Source: Dichetophora obliterata (Eukaryota > Arthropoda > Insecta > Diptera > Sciomyzidae). From it: a DNA stretch of 64,000 nucleotides. How positions within the stretch are numbered: the stretch's first letter is position 1; every line of letters starts with the position of its first letter. Made by a program: the position numbers and the translations under genes. Below the pieces are notes generated by a model. The model did not search any database. It had not been told where the DNA came from and worked only from the letters and a program-made list of their open reading frames with translations. This document shows, piece by piece, positions 1-11,010 of the stretch. The DNA lies in the NCBI GenBank assembly GCA_963920525.1, contig OY986439.1:20966819-21030818 (forward strand), written 5' to 3'.

Positions 1-104
1 AATGGCCCATATGAATAAAAAATAGCATCTTCAGTAATTTGTAGAAGCTACCAAAAAGTAAAGTGCTACAAAAAAGCTTGGATTCGGCATAAATTAAAAT
101 TTTG

Positions 105-1669
105 TTCGAACTGATATGATGACCAGAGAACTGCACAAGCCTACTTGAAGGTTAAGCCTTTTCAAGTACTTGAATTCAAGTATGTATCCAAACTTGAAAA
201 AACAAGCATAAGTCAGCTTGCAAAAATACCACACAGATAGAAGTCATATTCATGCTTGCTCGTTTTCTTGGCTTGTTTGGACTTACTTCGTCGGGCAGAA
301 ACTTGAAAAGCTTGAAACGATCGGCAAAAGCTTGTAAGCTCGCAAGTATCCAATTAATTGAATTTAAAGCAAGTATCCAAAATATTCAATGAGTTTGTGT
401 AGAGAGAGCTTAAGCGTAGTAGGACTTTTAAGGATTCTGTGGACTTCGTGGTTGGAAGTTTTAGGGGTAGATGATTTCGAATCTGATGTCAAAATTTAAA
501 ATTTAAATGGCGGGTAGAGTTGCCACCAAGATTTTGTTTGTACTTTTGCGAATTCTTGTAATTTTGAAATTCTGACAACGGATTTGATTTGTAATATAAT
601 GTCACAATTTTAAAATTTAAGATGGAGGTTAGGGTTGCCACCTTCATTTCTTTATTTTTATGTATTCTGGGCTGGCACGAAATAAAGGGTAAAAATAGGT
701 CGCTGAATCCGAATCAGCTGTCAGAATTTCAAAATTATAAAATTTTTAAATGATAGGGTTGCCACCTAATAATACGTATTTTTAAGAATTTTGAACATCA
801 TTTAACAGTGTTAGGAGTTACTGATTTCGAATCTGAAGTCAGAATTTTAAATTCAAGATGGTGGATAGGGCTGCCACCTTAATTTTTTTGTATTTTATGA
901 ATTCGGGGCTGGCAAAAAAAATGGTACACCAAAAAAAAGGTCGCTGAATCCGAATCTGTGGTCAGAATTTAAAAATTATAAAATTTTGAAACAATAGGGT
1001 TCCTTTTACTTTTGAAAATAGATATTAGGTATGTATGTAATCCACCATCTTGAATTTTAAAATTCTGACTTCAGATTCGAAATCAGTGACTCCCTAACAC
1101 TGTTAAATTATGTTAAAAACGCTTAAAAATACATATTATTAGGTGGCAATACTGTGGTAAAAATTTAGGTGGTAACCCTAACCTCCATCTTAAATTTTAA
1201 AACTGACATTATATTCGAAATAAAATCTGTTGTCAGAATTTCAAAATTAAAAGAATTCGCAAAAATACCCAAAAATCTAAGTGGCAACTATATCCGCCAT
1301 CTTGAATTTTACATTCTGACATCAGATCCGAAATCATCTAACCCCTAAAACTGCCAACCACGGAGTCCACAGAACCCTTAAAAGTCATAATACGCTTAAG
1401 ATTTTCCTACATAAGCTCATTGAATTTTTTGGATACTTGCTTTAATTGGATACTTGTTTTTAATTTCAAGCTTTTCAAGCTTTTTGCCTTCAATTTAAAG
1501 CTTCTCAACCTTTTTGCCGAAGGCATCAAGCATTCTTTTACTTGAAACTTCGTGCCGTTCGCTTGTTAGCAAGTACTTGTATTTTAAGCAAGTACTTGTA
1601 TTTTAAGCAAGTACTTGAATTAGACTTCAAGTAGGCTTGTGCAGTTCTTTGATAATTACTAACTTCGAA
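105..1669. mobile_element. Foldback element with long inverted-repeat arms
   Basis: The two ends form an inverted repeat. A 24-bp perfect core lies at 127-150 and 1625-1648 (key word CTGCACAAGCCTACTT), and weaker pairing reaches TTCGAA at 105 and 1664. Pairing continues inwards: 799-864 mirrors about 1037-1110, and 410-520 mirrors about 1290-1395, so nearly the whole element is one imperfect hairpin with its centre near 950-1030. The arms contain tandem degenerate blocks with the word TAGGGTTGCCACC. The outer 200 bases of each arm are rich in CAAGTA/CTTGAA words. I see no coding capacity, and no target-site duplication is clear. It is best described as a non-autonomous foldback transposon; the superfamily is unknown. 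Confidence 0.75.
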
Positions 1670-1724
1670 AGTAGAATTTACTACAAAAATGTGATTTATG
1701 TTCGTCGCAGCTGGTAAATTTAAT

Positions 1725-1918
1725 AGGAGTATTCACGATTCAGTGCACTTGCCAGTGCAGTTGAGGACTGGAGCAATTGTGTACTTGTGTACATTGAAAA
1801 ATTTGACAATTTTGAAAAAAAATGATAGTGGCGTGCTCACAAAAATTCAACTGCACAATTGCAAAAGTTCTCCAGCCTTCAACTGCACAGGCAAGTGCAG
1901 TGAATCGTGAATACCTCT
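1725..1918. mobile_element. MITE, 194 bp, GTATTCAC-ended family
   Basis: Terminal inverted repeats of about 35 bp begin AGGAGTATTCACGATTCA and end with the reverse complement. The flanks are AAT on both sides (1722-1724, 1919-1921), consistent with a 3-bp target-site duplication. Short open frames inside are incidental, produced by the palindromic ends. Longer elements at 12769-13157 and 42497-46608 have the same end motif, (A)GGGGTATTCAC. Confidence 0.75.
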
Positions 1919-2057
1919 AATAAAGTGAATCTGAAGAGTGCTTTATAATTGTCCATGGCCGATTGCCATGTTTTTAGTTTGCTTTCAACTTCAACAAATT
2001 TTCTTTTCGACTACTCAAATAAATATCAAATAAAATAATTTCAATGAATTTAGTATA

Positions 2058-2837
2058 TGGGCATTTCCAAACTGACGTTACGGACGGTTTTTACGAAGGA
2101 ATATTAAAAAAAAAATGAAAATGTCTAATTTTTAAAAAGGCTTTTTTATACTTGCGTAGTAATTAAGTAGCACTATACAAAGTAAAAACAATCACAACAA
2201 TCGACTTTTAGGATTTAAAGAAATAAACAAAAGTTTATGCTGGCGTTACGTTACAAAAAACGGAAGTGATTTTTGACTTTGATAACAAAATTTGCAAAAC
2301 TCTCTGAATTGGGCAAGACATTTTGTAAACAACTTTTTTAAAAGGGTTTAAAATAACATAAGTTTATTTTCCAAGTGATTAAATTTAAAAATCTTTTCTG
2401 GGTTTTTTTATTGGGTTTTTTGATTTGGCGTTACGTTACTAGCATTACGTTACTAAAATTTCCATTGTAGTTCAATTGGGTAATTAAGTAATTAGGTCGT
2501 TAAGTAATTAATTAATTTAGTAATTATAAACCCAATTTAATATATAGTCCTTTTCTTATATATTGTTCTTTTCTTGCCTCAACCATTTTTTTATTACTTT
2601 TAGCCAATGCCTTAAATTTTTACTAAAACAAAAAAGTTTACGAAAGGTTTTTAAACATTTACGAAAATTAAAAACTAAATTTGTGAAACAGTGTAGATGA
2701 TTTGATCATCATCATTATGGTAGAAATTGCTTAAATGAATAAAATTAAAATTTTTCTCTTAGATAATATCATCAAATAATAAGTTTTTCAGAAATTTTAA
2801 TTTTTTTGTCACGGTAGACTTTCTGTGGAAATGCCCA
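2058..2837. mobile_element. Non-autonomous DNA element with GGGCATTTCC ends
   Basis: The left end reads TGGGCATTTCCA and the right end is its reverse complement, flanked by TA on both sides (2056-2057, 2838-2839). The interior has scattered CGTTACGTTAC words and no coding frame. A related fragment with the same right end and the same words lies at about 11890-12264. TA flanks suggest a Tc1/mariner-like derivative, but the terminal repeat is too short to be sure. Confidence 0.6.
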
Positions 2838-2839
2838 TA

Positions 2840-3130
2840 TGTCGTTATTTTGATATCAAACTTATGACGATGTGTCGAAAACTATAGCTTTTCACAGTAC
2901 AACGTATTTTTGTATGAAGAGTCGTTGTTAGAGAAAAATAACGGTATACGAAAGCTTTTTTGGTGATATTTTTCACGGATAGTGTGTTAAAAAAAAACTG
3001 CCGTTATCATGACATAAAAATTATAGCGATATCTTGAAAACTGTAGATTTTCACAGTACAATGCATTTCTTTAAAGCAAGGTCATCGCCTCGGAATTAGA
3101 AAAAAAAAAACGATTGAAATCTAAAGTTTT
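2840..3130. repeat. Dispersed repeat, copy 1
   Basis: Non-coding repeat with two related halves. Each contains a sentence of the type 'acgatgt..gaaaact.tag.ttttcacagtacaacg' followed by a homopurine stretch. Related sequence recurs at about 36050-36300 and 37080-37340. It has no terminal repeats I can define, so it may be part of a larger decayed element. The rest of this stretch up to 3786 (3130-3786) is unique-looking A+T-rich DNA in which I see nothing. Confidence 0.45.
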
Positions 3131-3786
3131 GATTTTGCAAGCAATTTTGATTTTCATCAAATTTTCTTTGTCTGAAAGTTCAAATTAAATCAAGCATCAA
3201 ATTATATTACTTTGCAGAAACAAAGAAAGATTAAGCGTTGCCTCACCAAATTAATGTTTTGTATTGACCTATTTTATATTGTTTTATATTCCTCGCATTG
3301 AGAGGAAGAACATGGTGTAAGAGGCAATTTTAGACATTGCTAAAATGTACAAAAAAACATTGCAAACATTTTCTCTCTTTCGCTATCTCTTACGGATGCA
3401 CTACTTCATTTATTCTACTATTTACATTAATTAGGAAAGTAAAAACGATGCCAACATTTTTATGAAAAACATAAGTTTTTGACATTAATTTCGTATCGAA
3501 TCAACAGAGATTTTGTATATGCGAAAACGTCGAATTTCGACCACTGGCAAACTCTAGTGTTTTTAAAGAGCAAAAACTTTGCTGAGAAAGTTTAATCAAT
3601 ATTATGTCAGTTTAAAAGCGTTTTACAAAAAAATTTCAAGCATTCCTAATAACTGCAAAACTTTTAAAATCCCAACTTTTTAACATTAAATCAAAAGTGT
3701 TTATAAATTTAAACCCTTAAAATATTTTCTACTATTTTCTTAAGAGGTAAATATATTTTTTAGTTTATAACTGTTTTAACTTTTAC

Positions 3787-3925
3787 CGAAACGCTTCTGG
3801 TCCTAATCGTGTGGGCGTTCTAATGTAGCTTTCATGACATGTATTCGTAATTCCTTTGCCGATCTCCATGAATTTTTCCGTGTGCTCGTTTTGGCGAGTT
3901 GTGGCAGCTAGTGAAAAGAGACCAC
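3787..3925 (-). CDS. alpha-Man-Ia: Alpha-mannosidase class I (GH47), exon C (3'-most in window)
   Basis: Third recognised coding exon of the mannosidase, encoding residues GLFSLAATTRQNEHTEKF... through ...CHESYIRTPTRLGPEAFR. The acceptor is TTTTTAG before GTGGTC at 3925, and the donor is CG followed by GTAAAA at 3787/3786. It enters in phase 1 and leaves in phase 2. The CHESYIR block matches the GH47 region that carries a conserved cysteine. The remaining catalytic domain, about 150-200 residues including the last catalytic glutamate and the C-terminal calcium-binding threonine, is not found between 1 and 3786. The next intron therefore continues past the left edge of the window. Confidence 0.9.
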
Positions 3926-4021
3926 CTAAAAATATTGTTAAATTAGTTATTATTAGATTAAGACTAGTAGGTATTTTAAACAAAATTTCTTAAAAAATTA
4001 ACAGATTTCTTCACCACTCAC

Positions 4022-4246
4022 CTGCAAAACATGCTAAGTGATCCATTTTGTGCTCCAAGCGATCGAATTTCAAGTCGGACACATATGTCAAGCCATTTGA
4101 ACTGGTGCGTACCATCTTTTCAATAATGGCCACCATGGCCTCATCGAACATTTCGCGCGCTTCCTCATCGCTTTGACCTGATTGCAACCACGCCTTCAGC
4201 AGATATTCGTAAAAGCTATCGCCCAAAGCGCCCATCGACATGTGCA
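4022..4246 (-). CDS. alpha-Man-Ia: Alpha-mannosidase class I (GH47), exon B
   Basis: Second recognised exon, 225 bp. The acceptor ATTCAG precedes TGCACATG at 4246, and the donor GCAG/GTGAGT follows 4022. It joins exon A in phase 1 (A|TG), giving ...[24 protein letters not shown]. The motif [15 protein letters not shown] contains the aspartate aligned with the catalytic base region of GH47 enzymes. Downstream residues DEEAREMFDEAM and YVSDLKFDRLEHKMDHLACFAG are typical of Golgi mannosidase I. The upstream intron is 69 bp (4247-4315) and the downstream intron 96 bp (3926-4021), both of normal fly size. No frame break is visible, so the gene looks functional here. Confidence 0.93.
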
Positions 4247-4315
4247 CTGAATTTAAATAATTGCATTTTTTTAAACATAAGCCTTAAAGCCAGCAACACT
4301 TATTGTTTTACTCAC

Positions 4316-4928
4316 TCTGTCCCCATTTTCCTGTTTTGGGATTCAGGAAATTTGGATAGAGACCTTTTGGTTTCTCAATTTCCTTGAGCACCTGTCGTAT
4401 AGCCTGCACGCGTTCGCGATACAATGGATTCCCTGTTATGTCACTCAAGTATGAAAACTCCAAATGCAGCGTGCCAAGTTCAGACAGTATCGAACTGCCA
4501 CCCGAAGCCCAACCGAAGTTCTTGCTTGTGCCCGTTTTGGTGTTGACCAAGGCATAAGGAATACCTGTGGGCGTCTGAAAGGCGGGTAACAATTTGTCGG
4601 CAACATGTTGCGCCCGATCACGATACATATTGTCGCCGGTGAAGGCGTAGAGCGTCAGTAGACCGCCCACAAAGCGTATATTTGTCTCGAAAACGGACAG
4701 ATCGGCGCTGATGTTGTCGAGCCAAAGTTTGCGCTCGATCCACTCACGACCCTCTCTGTACTCCTTGTCCATACCCATTAAGTAGAGTGTGTCCAGACCA
4801 TCAACAATGGTGGCACCCAAGTCATAAGCTCCAAATATGCTACCCGTATGAGCACGTTGACTTAGAGGGCGTAACTCATTCTTGCCCCAAGCATAAAGTT
4901 TGTAGTTTTGCCAAGCATGTTCCATCAT
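4316..4928 (-). CDS. alpha-Man-Ia: Alpha-mannosidase class I (GH47), exon A
   Basis: 613-bp exon for the start of the catalytic domain of a Golgi mannosyl-oligosaccharide 1,2-alpha-mannosidase. This enzyme trims Man9 towards Man5 on N-glycans in the Golgi lumen. It opens MMEHAWQNYKLYAWGKNELRP just after the acceptor CATCCTCAG (4929-4931). The M at 4982 is intron read-through, not a start. Recognisable GH47 blocks follow in order: YDLGATIVDGLDTLYLMG, the FETNIRFVGGLL block with the candidate acid/base glutamate, and LHLEFSYLSDITGNPLYRERV. The donor A/GTGAGT at 4316/4315 leaves phase 1. Cytoplasmic tail, membrane anchor and stem must be encoded upstream, beyond 4928, and I could not locate them. 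Assignment to alpha-Man-Ia rather than a paralogue rests on remembered similarity. Confidence 0.93.
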
Positions 4929-5811
4929 CTGAGGATGGAAGAGACGGAAAAGAGAGGGAAGAAATAAAAGAGAAATGGACATTAGTTAAAGCTGTGTGTA
5001 AAATCGAAATAGCTAATTTAGAGAACAAGAACATAAACAAATTACAGTAAAATTAGGTATGTCGCAATATAAAAAAAACCTAAAAGTATGCTTAGTTAAT
5101 TTTTTCAGTTCTATTTGTAAGGACTAACTCGGCTGACTTTGATTGTGTTTATCTTGTTAATGATTTTTGCTTCTTATTTTTTTTTTATTTTCAAAGACAA
5201 ATCTTTGTTGTTGACGTAATACCCTTTTTTCTGACATACTTTCAGGCGTGCTGTAGAGGAAATGCACCATATCAAAGTAACATAAATTTACAGCACGTAA
5301 TGGCAAGTGACAAAAGTTCGAATAACAACATAAAACAATGCAAAAGCTACGTGCTTTGTACAGTATACATAACTTTTTTTCTCTTAAAGAAAAAGCCTTC
5401 AATTATGTGATGAAGAAAATGGCAAAAAAGTAATAGAATATTTCTAGATCAGCATTTTTTTTCCACAAGTTCTAGATAAACGTTTTCGTATATGATTATT
5501 TTTGTGACAGAAATCAAAAATTTCTCTGCAGTGTTTGAAGATAGTCATTGAACTCAAATAGAAATGCAAGGAAAATCATTCATTTCATTTAAAGATAAAA
5601 GTTATCAAGTCAATAGATCTGTTTTGATGAAATTAAAGGTTGAGTTAAATTTGAAATATACGTTTAAATTACACGCTGAAAAAATTATTCTTTTCAATAA
5701 CATTTATCCTCCATTACATATATGACTAAAAAATTCTCCAATAATGTATTCAATACGAAAAGTAAACAAACGTATTCAATAAATAAGAGAGACAAATATA
5801 CTTAATTAATA
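4929..5811. other. Intron 5' of exon A, unique-looking sequence
   Basis: No open frame of gene quality, no clear repeat and no splice-bounded exon with mannosidase similarity is visible. The polypyrimidine tract and branch region of the exon A acceptor lie at about 4932-4975. Confidence 0.5.
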
Positions 5812-6392
5812 AGCCAGTGGTAAATGGACACCTTACGTAACCAATTATTTCTTAAATACAATGTAGCTGCGAGGCCTCCAACGCCTGTATACAATTCTGA
5901 ATTACATTTGTTCGGCCATGGCCGTTAAAACCCTGATGACATCTACCTTACACAGTAAGTGGCGATGGGAGTAGGTAAGCACAAGATAGGAGAAAACAAA
6001 AAATGACGCATAAAATTGGAGAGAACAAACAAAAATTAAACGAATACTATCTCTACGTCAAAAATACAACGAAAACGAAAGAAAACGCGTCGAAAAGAAG
6101 CGAACAAACGCAAACGACGCCACAAACTATTTTGACAGTAATTTTTACAGCTTAATTAACGATTTTATAGAACATTTCTGAATTTATCTTTAATAACACT
6201 TAGTTATTTTATACATAAATCTTTGTTCTGGTAATGTTTGTTCTGTTTAACATAAAGAGTAATAAATTTCACAAACACACTTCACTGCAAAACTTTCTAT
6301 TAGAAATACACGATGTTGCTACACAGACGAATAGAGTCAACGGTTGTTTGAACATTGAAAAGAAAATATTGTAAACACAAACAAGAAGTGTG

Positions 6393-6598
6393 CACAAACA
6401 AGATTTTGTTTCCGCTTACAGTTCTGCATTACAATATCATCACCGAAAAATTTTTATAAGCGGGAATGTAAGTCGGAATGTTTTTAACCGACTTCAAAAT
6501 AGAAGAAGTTCTCAAATTCGTTCCTGCTTGTAAAAATTTGTTTGTGATGACATTGCAATGCAGAACTGTAAGTGGGATGTGACAAAATCTAGTTTGTG
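6393..6598. mobile_element. Palindromic MITE, 206 bp
   Basis: An almost complete hairpin: CACAAACAAGATTTTG at 6393 pairs with CAAAATCTAGTTTGTG ending at 6598, and the inner word CTTACAGTTCTGCATT is mirrored at about 6557-6573. Inner arms with GAAAAATTTTTATAAGC also pair. It is non-coding, and I found no clear target-site duplication. Confidence 0.65.
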
Positions 6599-6699
6599 TT
6601 CACGTTATTTTCATCGCATTTTGTTAGTGAAAATTATTAATCTTTATCTTCAAGCCAAAAAAAGGTATTATGTATCAAATAATACCTATTACCCATAAG

Positions 6700-7246
6700 C
6701 ATAATACCCATTAACTCACCCAACGACATCAGCATTGAGATCAAACGAAGAATAACTCTTGCCAACAGGTGTTACTTTGGGCTCAGTAGGCAATTGAGAA
6801 GCAGAGCCCTCTGTCGACGAACGAAAATCACGCTCTATAAATCGCTCATCATGTCCGTCCTACTTTATGCATCACAAACCTGGACGCTGAGCAGTTTAGA
6901 TGAAAAGACTTTAGGAGCATTCGAGAGAAAGATTCTTCGCAAGATCTACGGACCAATCTGCGTCAATGGCGAGTACCGAATACGGTGGAATGATGAACTG
7001 TATGAGCTGTACGCTGACATCGACATAGTCAAGCGCATTAAAATCGAGCGGCTTCGCTGGCTTGGTCATGTTCAGAGCGTGAAAGACGAAAGAAGAGGAC
7101 GACCGCATCTTCGTTGGGAAGACCAAGTAGAGGACAACCTGACGAACCTTGGAATATCCAACTGGCGCCAGCAAGCGAAAGACAGAAATGGCTGGTGCAA
7201 ATTCTTAGATGAGGCCAAGACCGACATACAGCTGCGGTCAAAATAA
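6700..7246 (+). pseudogene. Non-LTR retrotransposon (LINE), C-terminal end of ORF2
   Basis: An open frame from about 6692 to 7246 reads NDISIEIKRRITLANRCYFGLSRQL, then TKITLYKSLIMSVLLYASQTW, LRWLGHVQSV, RRGRPHLRWEDQVEDNL and NLGISNWRQQAKDR. This is the region after the reverse-transcriptase palm/thumb in arthropod RTE/LOA-like LINE ORF2 proteins. The copy is 5'-truncated, with endonuclease and RT catalytic motifs absent. Its last codons are not its own: after GAC-ATA (D-I) at 7227 the frame enters the inserted Tc1-like element and stops at 7246. The native stop (CGG-TTG-TAG) and a TAAG-rich 3' tail resume at 8182-8208. Confidence 0.85.
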
Positions 7247-8179
7247 TAGTAGCGCCCTTATATTCATACATGTTTGGATAAATAATACTAGTATACGAAT
7301 TTCGGATCCGGTAAGTCCATTTTCATTCCTATATGTACTTTTAACACTCGTTCCAACTCCGTACTCAGTTTCCTCCTATATTGTAAAACTTTCAAGATAC
7401 AGGGTGTTTTACGGTTTTGGTACGTGTTTAGTATTATTGATCTAGAATCTAAACTACTCACCATAAAATAAAAAATAATATTTTGTACTCTAGAAAAAAT
7501 ATCAGATTTTTCATAAGTATATCAATCGCTTTCGTGTCATGTGCTGTAGCGGAGAAAAAAATTTTGAGATTATCCAAAAAAATATCTACAAATTTTCTAT
7601 CTTTTGTTTTAGCGGAGCTGTTACTGTCCAAAGTTAGAATTTAAAAAAATACTGTTGATTAAGTGTATTTTTACATGAAAAAAAGACATTTTAAATTTGG
7701 ACGATTACAGCTCCGCTAAAACAAAAGATACAAAATTTGTTGATATTTCGTTGAGTAATAACAAAATTTTAGCTCAGCTGCAGCACATGACACGAAAGTG
7801 GTTGATATATTGATGGAAAGGTTGATATTTTTTCTAAAATAAAAAATATTATTTTTTATAAAAAATATTAAAAATAATATTTTTTATGCAAATAAAAAAT
7901 ATTATTTTTTATAAAAAATATTAAAAATAATATTTTTTATTTTATGGTGAGTAGTTTAGATTCTAGATCAATAATACTAAACACGTACCAAAACCGTAAA
8001 ACACCCTGTATCTTGAAAGTTTTACAATATAGGAGGAAACTGAGAACGGAGTTGGAACGAGTGTTGAAAGTACATATAGGAATGAAAATGGACTTACCGG
8101 ATCTGAAATTCGTATACTAGTATTATTTATCCAAACATGTATGAATATAAGGGCGCTACTATTATTTTGACCGCAACTG
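7229..8179. mobile_element. Tc1/mariner-type palindromic element, 951 bp, TA target-site duplication
   Basis: It starts CAGCTGCGGTCAAAATAATA and ends with the near-exact reverse complement (...TTTTGACCGCAACTG), flanked by TA at 7227-7228 and 8180-8181. The arms pair over more than 250 bp (7229-7490 with about 7925-8179), and inner words such as TTTTGTTTTAGCGGAGCTG pair across the centre near 7650. The region 7840-7945 is an A/T palindromic repeat of ATATTATTTTTTAT. Open frames in both arms are mirror images of each other and are not genes. It is a non-autonomous Tc1-like element inserted three codons before a LINE stop codon. Confidence 0.88.
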
Positions 8180-8181
8180 TA

Positions 8182-8211
8182 CGGTTGTAGCGCCAACTAA
8201 GTAAGTAGTAA
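8182..8211 (+). mobile_element. Displaced 3' tail of the LINE
   Basis: Immediately after the right TA of the Tc1-like element the sequence CGGTTGTAGCGCC continues the LINE reading frame to its TAG. A short (TAAG)-type simple repeat follows, the usual 3' end of RTE/LOA-like LINEs. This fixes the order of events: foldback, then LINE, then Tc1-like element. Confidence 0.75.
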
Positions 8212-8707
8212 GTATCAAATAACTAAGTGTTATTAAACATTAATTTTGAAATGATCTATAAAAGGTAACAAATTCGTTCAATAAATTGTAAAAATTATTG
8301 TCAACATAATTTGTGGAGTTATTTGTTTTTGTTTGCTTTTTTTTCGATGTGTTCTCTTTTGTTTTCGTTGTGTTTTTGGCGTAAAGAGCAGTTTTTAAAA
8401 TTTTTTTTGTTCTCTCCAATTTTGTGAGTAATTTTTTGTTCTCTTCTATCTTGTGCATACCTACTCCAATCGTTGCTTACTGAGTAAGGTAGATGTCACC
8501 ATTGTTTTAGCGGCCATGTCTGAACAAATGTAATTGAGAATTGTAAGCTAACCTTGGAGGACTCGCAGCTATATTGTATTTAAGAATAATCTGGTTACGT
8601 CATGAATTCTTTTACCATTGGGTAGTGCCTTTTTTTTAATGTACGTGCATTGATAATTCCTAAAGCACTTGACCGTTTGTCGTAACTTTTTGTCAACAGA
8701 TAGAGTC

Positions 8708-9940
8708 TAGGGCATCCAATCCCGGGATCCCGGACATTTTTTAGTCCCAAAAGTCCCGGGATTGCAAGGCCTAAAATCCTGAGATTTTCGGGATCCCGCG
8801 ATTGCCTTCACTGCAAAAAAAAAATCCATAAAATTCCACCAAAAAGTTCAATGATACTACCTAAGAAAAACCTGAATGTGATTTAAAAAATTTTTAAATA
8901 AAAACCTTTCTCAAAGGTTTGCAATCTGTAAAGCAAAGGTTTATATCTGTACAAAATAACGCAATGTGAGAAACACATGATACTACCTTAGAAATACTGA
9001 AATGTGATTTTAATACGAAAATTAAAATGTTTTTTAACTCTCTGTACAAAATATGACGTGAAAAATATAAAAATATAAACCTTTCTTGAACTTAACTTAC
9101 AAAATATTACAAAATACTAACTTAAAAAAACTTAAATGTGACCTTAAAAAATTAAAAAAAAGCTTCCTTAACCTCTTCGGGTAAAATAGTCACATATGTG
9201 GACAAAAGTTTTTGTATTGAAATATTTTCTGATTTGTCGTTATTTCTTTTAAAAATTGGCGCAATGAATAGAGAAAATACTCCCCCTCTTGAGCTTTCTT
9301 TTATTTTCTCAAATATGTCGCGAAAGAAGGCTCCTCTGTAACGTAAGTAAAAAAGTGTTAACAAGTAATGAATTTATTGCACAAATAGTGCAATATATAC
9401 ACATATCTGCACATTTAAAAACTATTAATTCCAAAAAAATTTTGAAATTTTTTTTTTCAGAAATGTCTTAATTATACCCTATTTAGTAAGAATAATACCT
9501 TAAAAATATTTTTTTCATTGTATTTCTTGGTGCGGGATTGAAGAGGTTAAACAAGCTGCACAAAATATCACAAAATTCGTACTTAGAATTACTAAAATTA
9601 CAATACTATTTTATTGTTTTTTTAAATAATTTTATGAGCCTTCCGAATGATTCATTTAATTAATTTTTTGTTTAAGAATTCATCTTTGTTTTTCAGAAAT
9701 AAGCAATAAATACTATCCAAACATTTAATCGAAACTGAGTTTTTTAGTTTTTTAAAATCTACTGCATTGTTTTGTGTTGTAAAACAAGGCATAACTACTT
9801 TGGAACTTCATATTACGTCTTCCAAAAAATTCATTTTCTAAGGTTTGTCAATCCCGGGTCTAGTCCCGGGATCTCGGGATCGTGTTTTTCTAATCCCAAA
9901 ACTCCGGGATTGTCAAAACATCCCGAAATTGGATGCCCTA
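8708..9940. mobile_element. hAT-type non-autonomous element, 1233 bp
   Basis: The ends are TAGGGCATCCAAT and its reverse complement. Subterminal regions are GC-rich against the local background and repeat the word TCCCGGGAT several times on both sides (8720-8815 and 9850-9925), typical of clustered transposase-binding sites. The flanks ATAGAGTC (8700-8707) and ATAGAGAC (9941-9948) match at 7 of 8 bases, the size expected for a hAT target-site duplication. The interior is A+T-rich and non-coding. Confidence 0.8.
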
Positions 9941-10385
9941 ATAGAGACAATGAACACTGAGGTACAAGAGTAGGTAGAATTATAACAAAACACGATCAAG
10001 AAAGTAGGCGCAATTCTACAAAGGGCGTGTCAATATAAGAAAAGCACTGTATCTCGAATAATATTGACACTAGGGTACTAAAATTCGTTACAAAAATAGG
10101 AAGAATTAATATGAAAATTGTTCATCTAAAAAGGAAGAAATAAAAACCTTCTACCAAAAAAAAAAGTGGTGCGATAGAAGAATTCTCGCCAGGAACGAAG
10201 TTCCTTATGCTTTTTCTTAAACTCCGAATGTAATTCAAAATAAAATCTGTATATATTTTTTTGTTGTTTTCATTTTGATTTTTGTATACTTACGAGTATA
10301 AAACAAAAAACATATTATTTCAGAATATTTTTTAAGAGAAACATTTAATATTATTAATTGAAGCAATTTATACATACAATACATA

Positions 10386-10566
10386 GTCAATTGCCCTTAA
10401 GTGACTGGTCCCGTGACAGCTCCAGTGGACAGCTATCACAGGACAGGTCTGAAATAGCTCGTCACGGAACAGGTTTTTTGTGTCTTTTACAGAACAGATT
10501 TAAATTTCTGTTTTTTGAGGCCGGTCACTGGACAGATCTTAGGTGATGCAGCAGGTGGCAATTGAC
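10386..10566. repeat. Possible small inverted-repeat element
   Basis: GTCAATTGCC at 10386-10395 is mirrored by GGCAATTGAC at 10557-10566. The enclosed and following sequence (to about 10740) is unusually GC-rich with repeated words of the type GGACAGGTC and ACTGGTCC. It could be a MITE or a decayed binding-site array. No duplication is seen, so confidence is low. The stretch 9949-10385 before it shows nothing recognisable. Confidence 0.3.
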
Positions 10567-10794
10567 CCCTGTTAATGACAACGCCATGTAAAAGTGACCG
10601 ATCGGTTTCATATGTTGGTGGCAGAATTGGGACAGGTCCCTATCCCTTGGGGACCTATTACGTAAAAGGTTCAGAACCGGTTATTTTCTCCGTAGGGACT
10701 GTTATGTGACGGTTTCAAAGGGTACCTCGGGATAGGTAGGTGTAATGAACATTTCTTTAAGTTTTAAATTTTATCTAATTGAACATGTAAACCT

Positions 10795-11010
10795 AGCATT
10801 TGGTTGAATAAACCTAATTCAATCCGATTAAACCAGAAATACTGGTTAAAATACGGTTGAGATAACAATGGTCAGTTCCACTAAACCATAAACACAGGTT
10901 AAATTGACCTACCTTAATCTTAACCTGACGATTCATGTTGACAAATTCAAACCTGACATTTAGTTAAAATTTGATTAAATTAAGCGGATTTTTTTCTAGC
11001 TGCATGGTTT
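10795..11010 (+). repeat. Direct repeat copy 1 (paired with 11555-11775)
   Basis: About 215 bp, repeated at 11555-11775 in the same orientation with clear but imperfect identity. Shared words include AGGTTAAATTGAC, ATCTTAACCTGACGATT and the terminal GATTTTTTT.CTGG/GCTG. It is non-coding. The pair could be the remnants of two related insertions or degenerate long direct repeats of one element. The spacer 11011-11554 is A+T-rich and otherwise featureless. Confidence 0.5.

Larger units (their letters stand above)
5812..8640. mobile_element. Foldback element hosting a LINE and a Tc1-like element
   Basis: The arms at about 5812-6215 and 8212-8640 are inverted copies of each other. For example, the word TACAATGTAGCTGCGAG at about 5860 is mirrored at about 8557-8575, and AACACTTAGTTATTT at about 6195 is mirrored near 8220. 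Identity is high but imperfect. The loop is occupied by later arrivals: a palindromic MITE (6393-6598), a LINE 3' end (about 6700-8208) and a Tc1-like element within that LINE (7229-8179). No coding sequence belongs to the foldback itself. Confidence 0.7.

Noticed and set aside
4929..4982. Start Met at 4982 with a hydrophobic N-terminus as a signal anchor of the mannosidase
   Set aside because: A strong acceptor CCTCAG lies at 4929-4931, just before the conserved MMEHAW; the hydrophobic stretch is the intron polypyrimidine tract read through.
7209..8196. Matching 77-78-codon frames as a conserved gene pair
   Set aside because: They are the two arms of a Tc1-like palindromic element.
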